Shown: positions 41,145 to 54,440, counted from the first letter of the stretch. The stretch is 64,000 bases of DNA from Neptunomonas sp. (GCF_016744175.1 NZ_JADGEV010000011.1:1-64000); one strand, 5' to 3'. The notes: generated from the sequence alone by a model not told the origin. Numbers and translations: made by a program.

Positions 41145-44100
41145 TTAATCAGAATTTGACAAAGAGGCATTCAATGCGGCTGCTAGTGCTTCTTGCACTT
41201 CTTCTGCACTGACTGTCTCAGTTCCTTGCGCAATCGCTTTCTTGCGTTTGCGCTCACTGTGATAAGCCAGACCCGTTCCCGCAGGAATTAGACGACCAAC
41301 CACAACATTTTCTTTCAAGCCGCGCAAGAAGTCTTGCTTACCCTTCACTGCCCCTTCGGTCAGTACGCGAGTTGTTTCCTGGAATGATGCAGCTGAAATA
41401 AAGGACTCCGTTGCCAGAGATGCTTTGGTCACACCTAACAGAACACGCTCAAACTTAGCAGGGATTTTATCTGCCTCGGCTAGATCAGCGTTCTCAGATA
41501 CGACTGCCGCATATTCAACTTGCTCACCCGGGATAAAGGTAGAATCACCAGATGTAACGATTTCAACTTTACGCAACATCTGACGACAGATAACTTCGAT
41601 ATGCTTATCGTTAATTCCTACACCCTGGAGACGGTAAACGTCTTGGATTTCATTAACAACAAACTCAGCCAACGCCTCAACACCCAAGATACGCAAGATA
41701 TCGTGCGGGTTAGTTGGGCCATCAGAAATAACCTCTCCCTTTTCAACATACTCACCTTCAAATACGTTGAGGTTACGCCACTTCTGAATCATAAGTTCAA
41801 ACGGCTCGGCATCATTTGGCGTGATAACCAAACGCTTCTTACCTTTCGTTTCTTTACCGAACGAAATAATACCCGAGATTTCAGCAAGTATTGATGACTC
41901 TTTCGGCTTACGCGCTTCAAACAAATCAGCTACACGTGGCAGACCACCTGTAATATCTTTGTTTACAGAGCCTTCCTGCGGAATACGCGCTAGCGCCTCA
42001 CCTACAGATACTTTAGTGCCACTAGCCATGTTAACGATAGCTTTAGCAGGCAACAAATACTGTACCAACTGATCAGTACCAGGATGGCAAATATCAACGC
42101 CTTTCTCATCAACCAATTTAATCATTGGACGGATATCTTTACCGGCTGCTGGACGATCTTTACCGTCCAACACTTCAGTAGTAGAAAGACCTGTCAGATC
42201 ATCAGTAGTCTGTTTAACCGTGATACCATCTTCCATACCAACGTAAATTACTGTACCAGCAACTTCCGTGATAATTGGATGTGTATGCGGATCCCAGTTA
42301 GCAACGATATCACCAGGATTAACCTGGGCGTTATCTTTAACCTTGATGACAGCACCGTAAGGAAGCTTATAACGTTCACGCTCACGCCCATGCTCATCTG
42401 TCACACCTAACTCACCAGAACGCGATACAGCAACCAAATGACCTGCAGGTGTCTCAACATACTTGAGGTTATGCAGACGAATTTCACCGCCCTTCTTAAC
42501 TTCAACGCTATCAACTGCCGCCGCTCTAGAAGCCGCTCCACCGATATGGAACGTACGCATAGTAAGCTGAGTACCCGGCTCACCGATCGACTGTGCAGCG
42601 ATAACACCGACAGCCTCACCCGCATTAACGCCATGACCACGACCCAAGTCACGACCGTAACACGCGGCACAAATACCAAAGCGCGTATCACACGTGATTG
42701 CCGAGCGAACTATGATCTCATCGATAGATGAGAATGCTTCATCATTTTCTAAATAATGAACCCACGCTTCATCAATCAGCGTACCGGCAGGAATAAGTAC
42801 ATCAACACCTGCTGGATCCAGAACATCACGAGCAACAACACGACCAAGTATACGATGACCCAAAGCCACCACAACATCGCCACCTTCAATCATAGGCTGA
42901 ATAACCAGACCATTCTCAGTGCCGCAGTCAACTTCAGTGATAACTAGATCTTGCGCCACATCAACCAAACGACGTGTCAAGTAACCAGAGTTAGCTGTTT
43001 TCAGAGCCGTATCTGCCAAACCTTTACGAGCACCGTGAGTAGAGATGAAGTACTGAAGTACGTTCAAACCTTCACGAAAGTTAGCAACAATCGGCGTTTC
43101 GATGATCGAACCATCTGGCTTGGCCATCAAACCACGCATACCAGCTAGCTGTCGAATCTGCGCAGCACTACCACGAGCACCTGAGTCAGCCATCATATAA
43201 ACTGAGTTGAAAGACTCCTGATCGACCTCATTACCTTCACGGTCAATAACTTTTTCGATTTTCAGGTTTTCCATCATACGCTTCGCCAACAAATCGTTAG
43301 CACGCGACCAGATATCAATAACCTTGTTGTATTTCTCGCCTTGCGTTACCAAACCATCAGCAAATTGACGCTCAATCTCTTTTACTTCAGCATCGGCTTC
43401 ACCAACGATAGTTGGTTTTTCATCAGGAATAACGAAATCGTTAACACCAATAGATGATCCAGAAACGGTAGCTTGACGAAAGCCCATATACATCAACTGG
43501 TCAGCAAAAATTACCGTATCTTTGAGACCGCAACGACGATACGCTTCATTCAACAAGCGCGAAATAGCTTTTTTCTTCATCGCTTGGTTAACAAGCTCAA
43601 ACGGAAGACCATCAGGAACAATAGAGAACAGCATCGCACGGCCTGCGGTTGTCTCTTTCATTTCCGTGATTTCAGTAACGTTACCTTCGATATCACGGAT
43701 AACTTCACTGATGCGCACTTTAATACGCGCTTGTAAATCTAGCTGCTTAGCACCGTAAGCACGCTCAATCTCTTCGATATCAGCAAAGGCCATGCCCTCA
43801 CCTTTAGCGTTGATTCGCGAACGTGTCATCCAATAGAGACCCAATACAACGTCCTGTGAAGGTACGATGATTGGCTCACCGTTTGCAGGTGACAAGATGT
43901 TGTTAGTAGACATCATCAAAGCACGTGCTTCAAGCTGCGCTTCAATAGTTAACGGTACGTGTACCGCCATCTGGTCACCATCAAAGTCAGCGTTGTACGC
44001 AGCACACACCAATGGGTGTAACTGGATCGCTTTGCCTTCGATCAACACCGGCTCAAACGCCTGAATACCCAAACGGTGAAGTGTTGGTGCACGGTTAAGA

Positions 44101-45365
44101 AGAATAGGATGCTCGCGGATTACTTCATCCAAGATATCCCACACCAATGGCTCTTCACGCTCAACCATTTTTTTAGCGGCTTTAATCGTTGTCGCATAGC
44201 CACGTAACTCAAGCTTAGAAAAAATGAATGGTTTGAACAGCTCAAGCGCCATCTTCTTAGGAAGACCACACTGATGCAATCGCAGGTATGGACCTACCAC
44301 GATAACCGAACGACCCGAGTAATCTACACGTTTACCCAATAGGTTCTGACGGAAACGACCCTGCTTACCTTTGATCATATCAGCCAAAGATTTTAGAGGG
44401 CGCTTGTTAGAACCGGTAATAGCGCGACCACGACGACCGTTATCTAATAGCGCATCTACAGATTCCTGCAGCATACGTTTTTCGTTACGCACAATAATGT
44501 CAGGCGCGTTCAGATCTAATAGACGCTTCAAACGGTTATTACGGTTAATAACACGACGATACAGATCATTCAGATCAGAAGTAGCAAAACGACCTCCATC
44601 CAAAGGTACTAGTGGACGCAGGTCTGGCGGCAATACTGGCAAGATTGACAGCACCATCCACTCTGGTTTATTACCAGATTTGTAAAATGATTCGCACAAC
44701 TTAAGACGCTTTGAAAGTTTCTTAATTTTGGTTTCAGAGTTCGTCTGCGGAATTTCTTCACGCAGCATTTGAATCTCTTCTTCCAAATCAATTGAAGCCA
44801 TCAACATCTGAACCGCTTCAGCACCCATGCGGGCATCGAATTCATCACCGAATTCTTCAAGCGCCTCAAAATACTGCTCGTCATTCATCAATTGTCCACG
44901 CTCAAGCGTAGTCATACCTGGCTCTACAACAACAAACGATTCGAAATATAGAATTCGTTCGATATCACGCAGCGTAATATCAAGCATTAAACCGATACGT
45001 GACGGCAATGATTTCAGGAACCAAATATGTGCAACAGGGCTAGCTAATTCAATATGCCCCATGCGGTCACGACGTACTTTGGTTAGTGTGACTTCAACGC
45101 CACACTTCTCACAAATAACACCGCGGTGTTTCATGCGCTTATACTTACCGCACAAACATTCATAATCCTTGACTGGGCCAAAGATTTTCGCACAAAACAA
45201 GCCATCACGCTCAGGCTTGAAAGTACGATAGTTAATCGTTTCAGGTTTTTTAACTTCACCGAATGACCACGAACGGATCATTTCCGGTGATGCAAGCGAG
45301 ATTTTGATCGAGTCAAATTCATCAGCCTGACTTTGTGATTTCAGTAGATTCAGCAGATCTTTCAT
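41145..45365 (-). CDS. rpoC: RNA polymerase beta' subunit
   Basis: 1406 residues, close to the E. coli length. The N-terminal zinc site has C70, C72, C85 and C88. The absolutely conserved catalytic NADFDGD motif holds the active-site magnesium. The second zinc cluster ([16 protein letters not shown]) and the trigger-loop region ([25 protein letters not shown]) are intact. It follows rpoB by 66 bases. Confidence 0.99.
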   Translation of the reverse strand: MKDLLNLLKSQSQADEFDSIKISLASPEMIRSWSFGEVKKPETINYRTFKPERDGLFCAKIFGPVKDYECLCGKYKRMKHRGVICEKCGVEVTLTKVRRDRMGHIELASPVAHIWFLKSLPSRIGLMLDITLRDIERILYFESFVVVEPGMTTLERGQLMNDEQYFEALEEFGDEFDARMGAEAVQMLMASIDLEEEIQMLREEIPQTNSETKIKKLSKRLKLCESFYKSGNKPEWMVLSILPVLPPDLRPLVPLDGGRFATSDLNDLYRRVINRNNRLKRLLDLNAPDIIVRNEKRMLQESVDALLDNGRRGRAITGSNKRPLKSLADMIKGKQGRFRQNLLGKRVDYSGRSVIVVGPYLRLHQCGLPKKMALELFKPFIFSKLELRGYATTIKAAKKMVEREEPLVWDILDEVIREHPILLNRAPTLHRLGIQAFEPVLIEGKAIQLHPLVCAAYNADFDGDQMAVHVPLTIEAQLEARALMMSTNNILSPANGEPIIVPSQDVVLGLYWMTRSRINAKGEGMAFADIEEIERAYGAKQLDLQARIKVRISEVIRDIEGNVTEITEMKETTAGRAMLFSIVPDGLPFELVNQAMKKKAISRLLNEAYRRCGLKDTVIFADQLMYMGFRQATVSGSSIGVNDFVIPDEKPTIVGEADAEVKEIERQFADGLVTQGEKYNKVIDIWSRANDLLAKRMMENLKIEKVIDREGNEVDQESFNSVYMMADSGARGSAAQIRQLAGMRGLMAKPDGSIIETPIVANFREGLNVLQYFISTHGARKGLADTALKTANSGYLTRRLVDVAQDLVITEVDCGTENGLVIQPMIEGGDVVVALGHRILGRVVARDVLDPAGVDVLIPAGTLIDEAWVHYLENDEAFSSIDEIIVRSAITCDTRFGICAACYGRDLGRGHGVNAGEAVGVIAAQSIGEPGTQLTMRTFHIGGAASRAAAVDSVEVKKGGEIRLHNLKYVETPAGHLVAVSRSGELGVTDEHGRERERYKLPYGAVIKVKDNAQVNPGDIVANWDPHTHPIITEVAGTVIYVGMEDGITVKQTTDDLTGLSTTEVLDGKDRPAAGKDIRPMIKLVDEKGVDICHPGTDQLVQYLLPAKAIVNMASGTKVSVGEALARIPQEGSVNKDITGGLPRVADLFEARKPKESSILAEISGIISFGKETKGKKRLVITPNDAEPFELMIQKWRNLNVFEGEYVEKGEVISDGPTNPHDILRILGVEALAEFVVNEIQDVYRLQGVGINDKHIEVICRQMLRKVEIVTSGDSTFIPGEQVEYAAVVSENADLAEADKIPAKFERVLLGVTKASLATESFISAASFQETTRVLTEGAVKGKQDFLRGLKENVVVGRLIPAGTGLAYHSERKRKKAIAQGTETVSAEEVQEALAAALNASLSNSD

Positions 45366-45431
45366 TGTCTACGGCTCCTCGCGGAGTTATTGGGCAGGCA
45401 CAGCGCGCCTACCCGGGTGATTCGGCAATAC

Positions 45432-48400
45432 CTAGTCGTTCTCTAGCTCAATATCGATACCAAGAGAGCGAATCTCTTTAATCAACACATTGAACGATTC
45501 AGGCATTCCTGGCTCCATTTTGTGGTTTCCGTCGACGATGTTTTTATACATCTTCGTACGTCCATTCACGTCATCCGACTTAACTGTCAGCATCTCTTGA
45601 AGAGTATATGCTGCGCCATACGCCTCCAATGCCCACACTTCCATCTCACCGAAGCGCTGACCACCGAACTGCGCTTTACCACCCAGCGGCTGCTGAGTAA
45701 CAAGGCTGTAAGAACCAGTTGAACGTGCATGCATTTTGTCATCAACCAAATGGTTAAGCTTCAGCATGTACATGTAACCAACAGTCACTTGGCGCTCAAA
45801 CTCATCACCTGAACGACCATCGAACAATGTAACCTGACCTGTATCGTTCATGCCAGCCATGCGAAGAAGCTCTTTAACTTCAGCTTCTTTCGCACCATCA
45901 AATGCAGGTGTTGCCAACGGCACACCACCACGCAAGTTACGGGCTAGATCGATAATTTCTTCATCTGAGAAGCTATCAAGATCTTCGTGACGGGCATTGT
46001 TCCAGCCATCCAGCTCGCTATTATAAATGCGATGCAGAAATTCACGAATTTCTTTAACTGCTTCAGCTTTTTCGCGCTCAACTTCTAACATTTCGTTGAT
46101 ACGACGTCCCAAGCCTTTAGCAGCCGCACCCATGTGCGTCTCAAGAACCTGACCAACGTTCATTCGCGAAGGTACACCTAGCGGGTTCAGTACGATATCA
46201 ACTGGCTCACCGTTGGCATCATAAGGCATATCTTCTACCGGCATGATAACGGAGATAACACCCTTGTTACCGTGGCGACCAGCCATCTTATCGCCCGGCT
46301 GCACGCGACGCTTAGTAGCCACATACACTTTAACAATCTTCAGCACACCCGGTGCTAAATCATCACCTGCTTGAAGTTTGTTCTTCTTACTTTCGAATTT
46401 TTTATCTAGCTCTTCTCGACGCTCTTCAAGCTGAGCTTTCGCTTGCTCTAACTGCTCAGATACTGCTTCATCAGAAAGACGGATTTTAAACCACTCTTCT
46501 TTCTTCAAATCAGCCAAAAATGCTTCAGTAATCTCTGCACCTTTAACTAAACCAGCACCACCATCAGCCTGCTTACCAACAAGCACCTTAGCCAAACGCT
46601 CAAAAGTAGCCTGTTCAACGATACGATACTCGTCGTTCAAGTCTTTGCGAATAGCATCCATCTCGGCTTTTTCAATCGCCAGAGCACGCTCATCTTTAAC
46701 TACACCGTCACGGGTAAAGACTTGTACATCGATAACTTTACCGGTAGTACCACCTTTAACGCGTAATGAAGTATCTTTAACGTCAGACGCTTTTTCGCCA
46801 AAGATTGCACGTAGCAGCTTTTCTTCAGGAGTCAGCTGAGTTTCGCCTTTAGGCGTCACTTTACCAACCAAGATATCGCCCGGGCCTACTTCAGCACCAA
46901 TATGCACAATACCTGACTCATCCAATTTCGCTAATGCAGACTCGCCTACATTTGGAATATCAGAAGTGATTTCTTCAGATCCCAGCTTTGTGTCACGCGC
47001 AACACAAGTAAGCTCTTGAATGTGAATAGTGGTGAAACGATCTTCTTCCACTACACGCTCTGAGATAAGAATTGAATCCTCAAAGTTGTAACCATTCCAA
47101 GGCATAAATGCGATACGCATGTTCTGACCAAGCGCTAACTCACCCATGTCAACCGAAGGACCATCAGCCATGATATCGCCACGCTTAACTGTTTCACCTG
47201 GACGAACAATAGAGCGTTGATTGATACATGTATTTTGGTTAGAGCGAGTGTATTTAGTGAGGCTATAAATATCTACACCAGCATCACCAGCTGTCACTTC
47301 TGCATCACTTACACGAACAACAATACGCGCAGCATCAACAGACTCAATAACACCACCACGGTTCGCGGTTACACATACACCAGAATCACGGGCAACATAG
47401 CGCTCCATACCTGTACCAACGAGCGGCTTATCAGCTCGCAATGTAGGAACAGCCTGACGCTGCATGTTAGAACCCATCAATGCTCGGTTAGCATCATCAT
47501 GTTCTAGGAAAGGAATTAACGATGCTGCAATAGAAACTACCTGGCGCGGAGAAACATCCATGTAATCGACCTTTGCAGGCGCCATTACCGTTGTTTCATT
47601 TAGATGCCTAACCGTTACCATATCATCAAGCAGACGCTTCTCTTCATCCATAGATGCAGAGGCCTGAGCGATTACAAAGTTATTTTCTTCAATTGCTGAC
47701 AAGTATTCGATATCGTCAGCAACAACGCCATCAACCACTTTGCGGTATGGTGTTTCAAGGAAACCGTAGTCATTAGTACGAGCAAACGTTGCCAATGAGT
47801 TGATTAGACCGATGTTTGGTCCCTCAGGTGTTTCGATAGGGCATACACGACCATAGTGAGTCGGATGCACATCTCGAACCTCAAAACCAGCACGCTCACG
47901 CGTTAAACCGCCAGGGCCTAATGCAGAAATACGACGCTTATGCGTGACCTCTGATAGCGGGTTATTCTGATCCATAAACTGGGACAGCTGAGACGATCCA
48001 AAGAATTCTTTAACTGCTGCAGCAACCGGCTTAGCATTTATTAAATCCTGAGGCATCAGATTATCTGCTTCAGCCATACTTAGTCGATCACGAACAGCAC
48101 GCTCAACACGCACCAAACCAACACGGAATTGGTTTTCTGCCATCTCACCGACAGAACGAATACGACGGTTACCCAAGTGATCAATGTCATCCACAATGCC
48201 TTTACCATTGCGTATATCAATCAGGGTTTTCATTACATCTAAGATATCGTCTTTATCTAGAACGCCCGATCCAGTTTCTGCATCACGGCCTAGACGACGA
48301 TTAAATTTCATACGACCAACAGCTGACATGTCATAACGTTCTTCAGCGAAGAACAAGTTACCAAACAATGTTTCAGCAGACTCTTTCGTTGGCGGCTCAC

Positions 48401-49526
48401 CAGGACGCATCATACGGTAGATTTCTACCAATGCTTCCAACTGGCTGCGAGTAGGGTCATTACGTAAGGTATCTGAGATAAACGGACCACAATCAAGCTC
48501 GTTTGTATACAACGTCTCGATATCAGTCACATTTGCAGCGACAAGTGTTGCTACTAATTCATCCGTTACTTGTGTATTACATGGACAAATGAGCTCACCC
48601 GTTGCAGGGTCAACAACATCTCTAGCAATCGACTTACCGATCAGATACTCAAGAGGCACTTCTAGCTGAGGCATATCAGCCATTTTCTTGATATGGCGCG
48701 GCGTAATACGACGGCCAGCCTCAACAATAACATCGCCATCATTATTCTTGATTTCGAATGACATGGTTTCACCACGCAAACGATCAGGAATAAGTCCCAT
48801 TTCTACTTTATCAGCCGAGATAACCCATGACGTATTCTCAAAGAAAATATCAAGAATTTCATGCGTATCATAACCCAAAGCACGCAACAGAACGGTTGCA
48901 GGCAGCTTACGACGACGGTCAATACGAACAAACAGTGCATCTTTTGGATCAAACTCAAAGTCTAACCAAGATCCACGGTAAGGAATAATACGAGCAGAAT
49001 ATAGCAGCTTACCAGACGAGTGTGTTTTACCTTTATCATGATCAAAGAACACACCAGGTGAGCGATGAAGCTGAGAAACGATAACACGCTCAGTCCCATT
49101 AACTACAAATGTCCCATTATCTGTCATCAAAGGCATTTCGCCCATGTAGACTTCTTGTTCGCGGATATCTTTTACTGCTTTATTTGATGATTCACGATCA
49201 TAAATAACCAACCGCACTTTAACGCGCAGTGGTGCAGCGTATGTAATGCCACGCTGTTGACATTCTTTGACGTCAAAAACAGGCTCACCTAGGCGATAGC
49301 CTACATATTCCAATGCAGCATTTCCGGAATAAGAGACAATAGGAAATACAGATTTAAATGCCGCGTGTAGACCTTCCTCTTTACGATCTCCGGCATCCGC
49401 ACCTTCCTGTAGGAATTTGCGATAAGAGTCTAGCTGGATCGCCAGCAGGTAAGGTACATCCATGACTTGCAGCAATTTGCTGAAATCTTTCCGGATGCGT
49501 TTCTTTTCAGTATACGAATAAGCCAT
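45432..49526 (-). CDS. rpoB: RNA polymerase beta subunit
   Basis: 1364 residues (E. coli 1342). The rifampicin-binding region ([33 protein letters not shown]) is wild type. [35 protein letters not shown] and the C-terminal [27 protein letters not shown] are conserved. It is expressed from the L11-L10 transcript through a partial terminator after rplL. Confidence 0.99.
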   Translation of the reverse strand: MAYSYTEKKRIRKDFSKLLQVMDVPYLLAIQLDSYRKFLQEGADAGDRKEEGLHAAFKSVFPIVSYSGNAALEYVGYRLGEPVFDVKECQQRGITYAAPLRVKVRLVIYDRESSNKAVKDIREQEVYMGEMPLMTDNGTFVVNGTERVIVSQLHRSPGVFFDHDKGKTHSSGKLLYSARIIPYRGSWLDFEFDPKDALFVRIDRRRKLPATVLLRALGYDTHEILDIFFENTSWVISADKVEMGLIPDRLRGETMSFEIKNNDGDVIVEAGRRITPRHIKKMADMPQLEVPLEYLIGKSIARDVVDPATGELICPCNTQVTDELVATLVAANVTDIETLYTNELDCGPFISDTLRNDPTRSQLEALVEIYRMMRPGEPPTKESAETLFGNLFFAEERYDMSAVGRMKFNRRLGRDAETGSGVLDKDDILDVMKTLIDIRNGKGIVDDIDHLGNRRIRSVGEMAENQFRVGLVRVERAVRDRLSMAEADNLMPQDLINAKPVAAAVKEFFGSSQLSQFMDQNNPLSEVTHKRRISALGPGGLTRERAGFEVRDVHPTHYGRVCPIETPEGPNIGLINSLATFARTNDYGFLETPYRKVVDGVVADDIEYLSAIEENNFVIAQASASMDEEKRLLDDMVTVRHLNETTVMAPAKVDYMDVSPRQVVSIAASLIPFLEHDDANRALMGSNMQRQAVPTLRADKPLVGTGMERYVARDSGVCVTANRGGVIESVDAARIVVRVSDAEVTAGDAGVDIYSLTKYTRSNQNTCINQRSIVRPGETVKRGDIMADGPSVDMGELALGQNMRIAFMPWNGYNFEDSILISERVVEEDRFTTIHIQELTCVARDTKLGSEEITSDIPNVGESALAKLDESGIVHIGAEVGPGDILVGKVTPKGETQLTPEEKLLRAIFGEKASDVKDTSLRVKGGTTGKVIDVQVFTRDGVVKDERALAIEKAEMDAIRKDLNDEYRIVEQATFERLAKVLVGKQADGGAGLVKGAEITEAFLADLKKEEWFKIRLSDEAVSEQLEQAKAQLEERREELDKKFESKKNKLQAGDDLAPGVLKIVKVYVATKRRVQPGDKMAGRHGNKGVISVIMPVEDMPYDANGEPVDIVLNPLGVPSRMNVGQVLETHMGAAAKGLGRRINEMLEVEREKAEAVKEIREFLHRIYNSELDGWNNARHEDLDSFSDEEIIDLARNLRGGVPLATPAFDGAKEAEVKELLRMAGMNDTGQVTLFDGRSGDEFERQVTVGYMYMLKLNHLVDDKMHARSTGSYSLVTQQPLGGKAQFGGQRFGEMEVWALEAYGAAYTLQEMLTVKSDDVNGRTKMYKNIVDGNHKMEPGMPESFNVLIKEIRSLGIDIELEND

Positions 49527-49623
49527 CAGTGTTCCCCAGCATGTGCACCAAGTTGAGAAGCAGCCCAGAACGAGAATTTCTGGCCCGCGGAGCCGCTATT
49601 TATTTGCTGTCTACAAATAACGG

Positions 49624-49653
49624 AAAAAGGCCGGTGGCAATTTGCCACCAGCC
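49624..49653 (-). terminator. rplL-rpoB attenuator
   Basis: Minus-strand hairpin GGC-T-GGTGGCA/TGCCACC-G-GCC with an AAT loop and one mismatch, followed by T5. It lies in the 174-base rplL-rpoB gap, where E. coli also has a partial terminator that sets the ratio of L7/L12 to RNA polymerase. A second small stem (TTATTTG/CAAATAA, 49600-49620) follows, where E. coli has an RNase III site. Confidence 0.75.
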
Positions 49654-49700
49654 ATAGGTGTTTCAAGCAGTCTCAGGCTGCTTGTAAAGCATAAGCCAGA

Positions 49701-50072
49701 TTACTTAAGCTCTGCAGAAGCGCCTGCTTCTTCCAACACTTTCTTAAGCTCTTCAGCTTCGTCTTTGCTAACGCCTTCTTTAATAGCAGAAGGAGCGCCA
49801 TCAACAAGACCTTTAGCTTCTTTCAGGCCAAGACCTGTAGCAGCACGAACAGCTTTGATTACGTTAACTTTCTTATCGCCAGCAGCAGTAAGGATAACGT
49901 CGAATTCAGTCTGCTCAACAGCAGCGCCAGCAGCGTCGCCAGCAGGACCAGCAGCTACAGCAGCAGCAGCCGATACGCCGAATTTTTCTTCCATTGCAGA
50001 AACTAGTTCAACAACATCCATTACAGACATTTCAGCGATAGCGTTAATGATATCTTCTTTAGTCAGAGACAT
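49701..50072 (-). CDS. rplL: 50S ribosomal protein L7/L12
   Basis: 123 residues, acidic and alanine-rich. N-terminal dimerisation domain, hinge ([16 protein letters not shown]) and the C-terminal factor-binding domain ([52 protein letters not shown]). It forms the L10-bound stalk that recruits the translational GTPases encoded nearby. It starts 60 bases after rplJ. Confidence 0.98.
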   Translation of the reverse strand: MSLTKEDIINAIAEMSVMDVVELVSAMEEKFGVSAAAAVAAGPAGDAAGAAVEQTEFDVILTAAGDKKVNVIKAVRAATGLGLKEAKGLVDGAPSAIKEGVSKDEAEELKKVLEEAGASAELK

Positions 50073-50132
50073 GACTTTTTCCTAAAATATGGAGCCTAAG
50101 CTCGTTTAAACCGTTATGAAACAGCAAAAAAA

Positions 50133-50627
50133 TTACGCTGCTTCTTGCTCTTTCTGATCGCGAACAGCGTCGATAACACGTACCAACTTGCCTGCTGCTG
50201 CTTCTTTCATACAACTCATCAGTTTTGCAAGCGCTTCGTTGTAGGTTGGCAAGCTTGCCAATATCGCTACATCTACTATTTCGCCTTCAAATGCTGCTGA
50301 TTTAAGCTCAAGCTTATCGTTTTTCTTAGCGAATTCTTTAAGAATACGCGCACCCGCACCCGGGTGATCTGTAGAAAAAGCGATAATCGTTGGGCCTGTG
50401 AAAGATTCAGACAAACACTCATACGCTGTACCAGTTACTGCACGACGTGCCAATGTGTTACGAACAACACGCAACCACACGCCATTTTCACGCGCTTCTT
50501 TACGTAGAAGCGTCATATCCCCAACGGTAACACCGCGAGAATCAGCCACTACTGCAGATAGTGCGTTTTGAGCAGCTTCCTGGACTTCAGCGACGATCGC
50601 TTTTTTGTCTTCTAGTCCTAATGCCAC
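50133..50627 (-). CDS. rplJ: 50S ribosomal protein L10
   Basis: 164 residues: [20 protein letters not shown] at the start, [31 protein letters not shown] in the rRNA-binding domain. The C-terminal helix binds L7/L12 dimers. The start is GTG with AGGAG upstream. In E. coli L10 with L7/L12 represses translation from its own leader; a structured leader precedes the gene here too. Confidence 0.98.
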   Translation of the reverse strand: MALGLEDKKAIVAEVQEAAQNALSAVVADSRGVTVGDMTLLRKEARENGVWLRVVRNTLARRAVTGTAYECLSESFTGPTIIAFSTDHPGAGARILKEFAKKNDKLELKSAAFEGEIVDVAILASLPTYNEALAKLMSCMKEAAAGKLVRVIDAVRDQKEQEAA

Positions 50628-50639
50628 AATTAACTCCTG

Positions 50640-50805
50640 GATTAATAGTCTTTCGACTGTTTACCATCAATCTACCTAAGTAGAGTTGCGAGCACGGTGG
50701 TATTCACCGTCTGCGCAGGCTGGCCACCCATTAAGATGCGCCAAAGACGCATCACCTGCGGTCTTTGACGGTCTTCGTCTCTGCCTAACAGGTCGCGAAG
50801 ACCCT
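50640..50805 (-). ncRNA. L10 leader (autoregulatory mRNA structure)
   Basis: The 197-base rplA-rplJ gap can fold into nested helices: GATGCG/CGCATC (50735-50753), CGCAGG/CCTGCG (50714-50760) and ACCGTC/GACGGT (50706-50772) form one interrupted stem, and GGTCTTCG/CGAAGACC (50770-50803) a second, adjacent to it. Position, length and the kinked long stem match the L10-binding leader known in bacteria. Confidence 0.7.
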
Positions 50806-50824
50806 CAAAAAACCTTTTGGTTGA

Positions 50825-51520
50825 TTAAGAAGCTAAAGAAGCCTGATCAACCAAGATGCCTGGACCCATAGTAGAGGACAGGACAATTTTCTTAATGTAG
50901 ATACCTTTCGATGCTGCTGGCTTAAGCTTCTTAAGATCAGCAACCAAAGCCGCTACATTTCCTTTAATAGCATCTGCTTCAAATTCAATTTTACCCACAC
51001 CTGCATGGATAATTCCGTTTTTATCTGTACGGAAACGAACCTGACCAGCTTTTGCATTTTTGACAGCGGTTACCACATCTGGAGTCACGGTGCCAACTTT
51101 AGGGTTAGGCATTAAACCACGTGGACCTAAGATCTGACCCAACTGACCAACAACACGCATAGCGTCTGGAGTCGCAATAACAACGCCGTAGTCTAGATCA
51201 CCAGCTTTCATAGAAGCAGCTAGATCATCAAAACCAACAACATCTGCGCCGGCTTCTTGTGCTTTAACAGCATTTTCACCCTGAGCAAAAACAGCAACAC
51301 GAACTTCTTTACCTGTACCATTTGGAAGCACAGTAGAACCACGCACAACCTGGTCTGATTTACGAGGATCAACACCCAAGTTTACAGAAACATCAATTGA
51401 TTCTTTAAAGCCAACAGTAGACACTTTAGCTAGTAATTCTACCGCTTCAGTGATGGAGTATGCTTTCCCTGAAGTTACTACTTCACGGATAGCTTTCTGA
51501 CGCTTAGTTAGCTTAGCCAT
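50825..51520 (-). CDS. rplA: 50S ribosomal protein L1
   Basis: 231 residues, two-domain L1 protein of the mobile stalk. [33 protein letters not shown] and [16 protein letters not shown] are diagnostic. In E. coli it represses rplK-rplA. The start codon overlaps the rplK stop by one base (TAATG). Confidence 0.98.
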   Translation of the reverse strand: MAKLTKRQKAIREVVTSGKAYSITEAVELLAKVSTVGFKESIDVSVNLGVDPRKSDQVVRGSTVLPNGTGKEVRVAVFAQGENAVKAQEAGADVVGFDDLAASMKAGDLDYGVVIATPDAMRVVGQLGQILGPRGLMPNPKVGTVTPDVVTAVKNAKAGQVRFRTDKNGIIHAGVGKIEFEADAIKGNVAALVADLKKLKPAASKGIYIKKIVLSSTMGPGILVDQASLAS

Positions 51521-51954
51521 TATGCTTTATCCTCTACTACAAGACCCATGCTGCGAGCACTACCAGCGATAGTATTAACAGCCGATTCTAAATTAGAAGC
51601 ATTCAGATCGGGCATTTTGATAGTTGCGATTTCTTCCAACTGCGCCTGCGTCACCGAACCAACCTTTACAGTATTCGGACGACCAGAACCGCTTTTCAGG
51701 CCTGCTGCTTTTAGCAACAGAACTGAAGCTGGCGGAGTTTTAGTGATAAAGGTAAAGCTACGGTCACTGTAGACAGTAATCACAACCGGAGTCGGCAAAC
51801 CCGGCTCCAAGCTCTGCGTCTCAGCATTGAATGCTTTACAGAATTCCATAATATTCACACCATGCTGACCCAAAGCCGGACCAACTGGCGGACTTGGATT
51901 AGCTTGAGCTGCTTTAATCTGCAACTTGATATAAGCCTGGATTTTCTTGGCCAT
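51520..51954 (-). CDS. rplK: 50S ribosomal protein L11
   Basis: 144 residues from [43 protein letters not shown]. It forms the GTPase-associated centre and is needed for RelA activation. I placed the start at ATG 51954; a TTG at 51963 directly follows GGAGA and is an unlikely start. A hairpin with T-run separates it from nusG. Confidence 0.98.
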   Translation of the reverse strand: MAKKIQAYIKLQIKAAQANPSPPVGPALGQHGVNIMEFCKAFNAETQSLEPGLPTPVVITVYSDRSFTFITKTPPASVLLLKAAGLKSGSGRPNTVKVGSVTQAQLEEIATIKMPDLNASNLESAVNTIAGSARSMGLVVEDKA

Positions 51955-52011
51955 TTTGAACAATCTCCTATGGGTTTAACGCCTTACGGCTTCCCGTTTT
52001 TACAAAGACAG

Positions 52012-52043
52012 AAAAACCCCACCTTATAAAAGGCAGAGTTTTT
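52012..52043 (-). terminator. Terminator-like hairpin between nusG and rplK
   Basis: 14-bp stem (with G-T wobbles) between AAAAACTCTGCCTT and AAGGTGGGGTTTTT, 4-base loop, 12 bases after the nusG stop. The Ts are part of the stem. It may end the tufB-secE-nusG transcript or attenuate read-through into rplK. No clear promoter was found between it and rplK. Confidence 0.6.
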
Positions 52044-52055
52044 AGATTTTTTATA

Positions 52056-52589
52056 TCAGACTTTTTCGACCTGTCCAAACGCCAACTCAACAGGCGTAGA
52101 TCGACCAAATATAAGCACCGCAACTTTCATGCGATTTTTCTCATAGTCAATCTCTTCAACCACACCATTAAAGTCAGCAAACGGACCATCTGAAACACGA
52201 ACCATTTCACCCGGCTCAAACACAGTCTTAGGCTTAGGTTTATCAACACCACTCTGAACCCGAGACAATATCTCATCAGCTTCACGCTGAGTAATCGGTG
52301 CAGGCTTATCAGCAGTACCACCAATAAAACCTAAAACGCGCGCAGTATGCTTAACAAGATGCCAAGTTTCATCGGTCATCTCCATCTGCACCAACACATA
52401 ACCGGGATAAAACTTACGCTCAGACTTGCGTTTTTTGCCATCTTTTATCTCAACAACTTCTTCTGTTGGAACCAAGATGTCGCCAAACATATCTTCTAGA
52501 CCACCAAGAGCAATACGCTCTTCTAACAATGTTTTTACACGCTTCTCATAGTTAGAGTGAGCATGAACAACATACCAATTTTTAGCCAT
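52056..52589 (-). CDS. nusG: Transcription termination/antitermination protein NusG
   Basis: 177 residues. The NGN domain ([55 protein letters not shown]) binds RNA polymerase; the KOW domain ([48 protein letters not shown]) binds Rho or S10. It lies 10 bases after secE, the usual pair. Confidence 0.98.
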   Translation of the reverse strand: MAKNWYVVHAHSNYEKRVKTLLEERIALGGLEDMFGDILVPTEEVVEIKDGKKRKSERKFYPGYVLVQMEMTDETWHLVKHTARVLGFIGGTADKPAPITQREADEILSRVQSGVDKPKPKTVFEPGEMVRVSDGPFADFNGVVEEIDYEKNRMKVAVLIFGRSTPVELAFGQVEKV

Positions 52590-52599
52590 GCCCTTTCTC

Positions 52600-52968
52600 C
52601 TAACCTATTATACTAGAGACCATCCAACCCAAAAATGAGTCAAGCCCCCACAACAACAAACCAATCACCAACACCACAACCACAACCATCGCTGTCGTCT
52701 GCAATGTCTCTTGGCGCGTAGGCCAAACAACCTTACGCACTTCGTTCTTCGCCTCTTTAAACAGAGTAAAGAACGCATGTCCTTTTGCCGTTTTCATGGC
52801 AAAAAAACCTGCAACCAAGGCAAGCACTAACAAAGCAATAACCCGATACAACAGGGATTGCTCAGCATACATAGAGTTACCAACAACACCCACAGCAACA
52901 AGCAGCACAACCATCAACCACTTCAGGGCGTCGAACTTAGATCCTTCAGGTGTATCTTTTGAATTCAC
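52600..52968 (-). CDS. secE: Protein translocase subunit SecE
   Basis: 122 residues with three hydrophobic segments and the conserved cytoplasmic [21 protein letters not shown] amphipathic region. I placed the start at GTG 52968 with GAGG 9 bases upstream; the resulting length equals that of Pseudomonas SecE and the first residues align ([16 protein letters not shown]). A longer frame to 53121 runs through tRNA-Trp and is rejected. Confidence 0.93.
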   Translation of the reverse strand: MNSKDTPEGSKFDALKWLMVVLLVAVGVVGNSMYAEQSLLYRVIALLVLALVAGFFAMKTAKGHAFFTLFKEAKNEVRKVVWPTRQETLQTTAMVVVVVLVIGLLLWGLDSFLGWMVSSIIG

Positions 52969-53026
52969 GCTTGTTAGCCTCGGCTTCGAATAAAGCTTGC
53001 GCTTTGATACCATCTTCGACTGAAGA

Positions 53027-53102
<76 letters not shown>

Positions 53103-53164
53103 GTAAAAAACAGGGACGCACATTATATGCACTCCCCTGCTATTTGACAACACTTTTATCGATA

Positions 53165-54388
53165 TTATTCGATAATTTTAGATACTACACCAGCACCTAC
53201 TGTACGTCCGCCTTCACGAATCGCAAAACGTAGACCTTCGTCCATTGCGATTGGTGCAATCAGAGTAACAACCATCTTAACGTTGTCACCCGGCATTACC
53301 ATCTCAACGCCTTCAGGCAGTTCGCAGTTACCCGTTACATCAGTAGTACGGAAGTAGAACTGTGGACGGTAGCCTTTAAAGAATGGTGTATGACGACCAC
53401 CTTCATCTTTGCTCAACACGTACACTTCGCCTTCGAAGTTAGTATGCGGGTTGATCGATCCTGGCTTAGCCAAAACCTGACCACGCTGCACGTCATCACG
53501 CTTAGTACCACGCAATAGAACACCACAGTTTTCGCCTGCACGACCTTCGTCAAGCAATTTACGGAACATCTCAACACCCGTACAGGTCGTTGTAGTTGTT
53601 TCGCGAATACCAACGATTTCGATAGACTCACCAACTTTAACGATTCCGCGCTCTACACGTCCAGTAACCACTGTACCGCGACCAGAGATTGAGAACACAT
53701 CTTCAATTGGAAGTAGGAACGGCTGATCAATAGCACGCACTGGATCTGGAATATAAGTATCCAAAGCTTCTACCAATGCTTTAACAGCAGTAGTACCCAG
53801 TTCGTTATCATCTTCGCCATTCAACGCCATTAGCGCAGAACCACAGATGATTGGCGTGTCGTCACCAGGGAATTCGTAAGCATCTAACAACTCACGCAAT
53901 TCCATTTCTACAAGCTCACGCATTTCAGCGTATTCTTCAGAATCAACACCACCACAGTCTTCAGCTAGCAAATCCGCTTTGTTCAGGAAAACAACGATGT
54001 ATGGAACACCTACCTGACGAGACAGCAAGATGTGCTCACGTGTCTGAGGCATAGGACCATCAGTCGCGCCACATACCAAAATAGCACCATCCATCTGAGC
54101 AGCACCGGTGATCATGTTTTTCACATAATCCGCGTGCCCTGGACAGTCAACGTGCGCATAGTGACGAATCGTTGATTCATACTCTACGTGCGATGTAGAG
54201 ATTGTGATACCACGCTCACGCTCTTCTGGAGCATTATCGATACCATCAAACGCTACGGCTTCACCGCCAAATACTTCCGCACATACGCGCGTTAGTGCTG
54301 CAGTCAGAGTTGTTTTACCATGGTCAACGTGGCCAATTGTACCTACGTTGACGTGCGGCAGATTACGTTCAAATGCTTTTTTAGCCAT
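53165..54388 (-). CDS. tufB: Elongation factor Tu (copy B)
   Basis: 407 residues, identical to the tufA product except for the C-terminal residue (Glu here, Ala there), and with the same insertion after NKAD. The start is ATG. It is preceded by four tRNA genes and followed by tRNA-Trp, secE and nusG, the same arrangement as thrU-tyrU-glyT-thrT-tufB in E. coli. Expression of both copies would normally make EF-Tu the most abundant protein. Confidence 0.98.
   Translation of the reverse strand: MAKKAFERNLPHVNVGTIGHVDHGKTTLTAALTRVCAEVFGGEAVAFDGIDNAPEERERGITISTSHVEYESTIRHYAHVDCPGHADYVKNMITGAAQMDGAILVCGATDGPMPQTREHILLSRQVGVPYIVVFLNKADLLAEDCGGVDSEEYAEMRELVEMELRELLDAYEFPGDDTPIICGSALMALNGEDDNELGTTAVKALVEALDTYIPDPVRAIDQPFLLPIEDVFSISGRGTVVTGRVERGIVKVGESIEIVGIRETTTTTCTGVEMFRKLLDEGRAGENCGVLLRGTKRDDVQRGQVLAKPGSINPHTNFEGEVYVLSKDEGGRHTPFFKGYRPQFYFRTTDVTGNCELPEGVEMVMPGDNVKMVVTLIAPIAMDEGLRFAIREGGRTVGAGVVSKIIE
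53171..54220 (-). repeat. Near-perfect duplicate segment of tuf (copy B)
   Basis: Partner of 36660-37709 (constant offset 16511). The copies are in the same orientation about 16.5 kb apart. Confidence 0.85.
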
Positions 54389-54440
54389 CGTTATTATCCC
54401 CTAACCGGCCATCTTCTGACCGCAGTTCACAGATACAACA

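Noticed and set aside
50806..50822. Small AACC/GGTT hairpin with Ts at the rplA stop
   Set aside because: A 4-bp stem is too weak to call a terminator.
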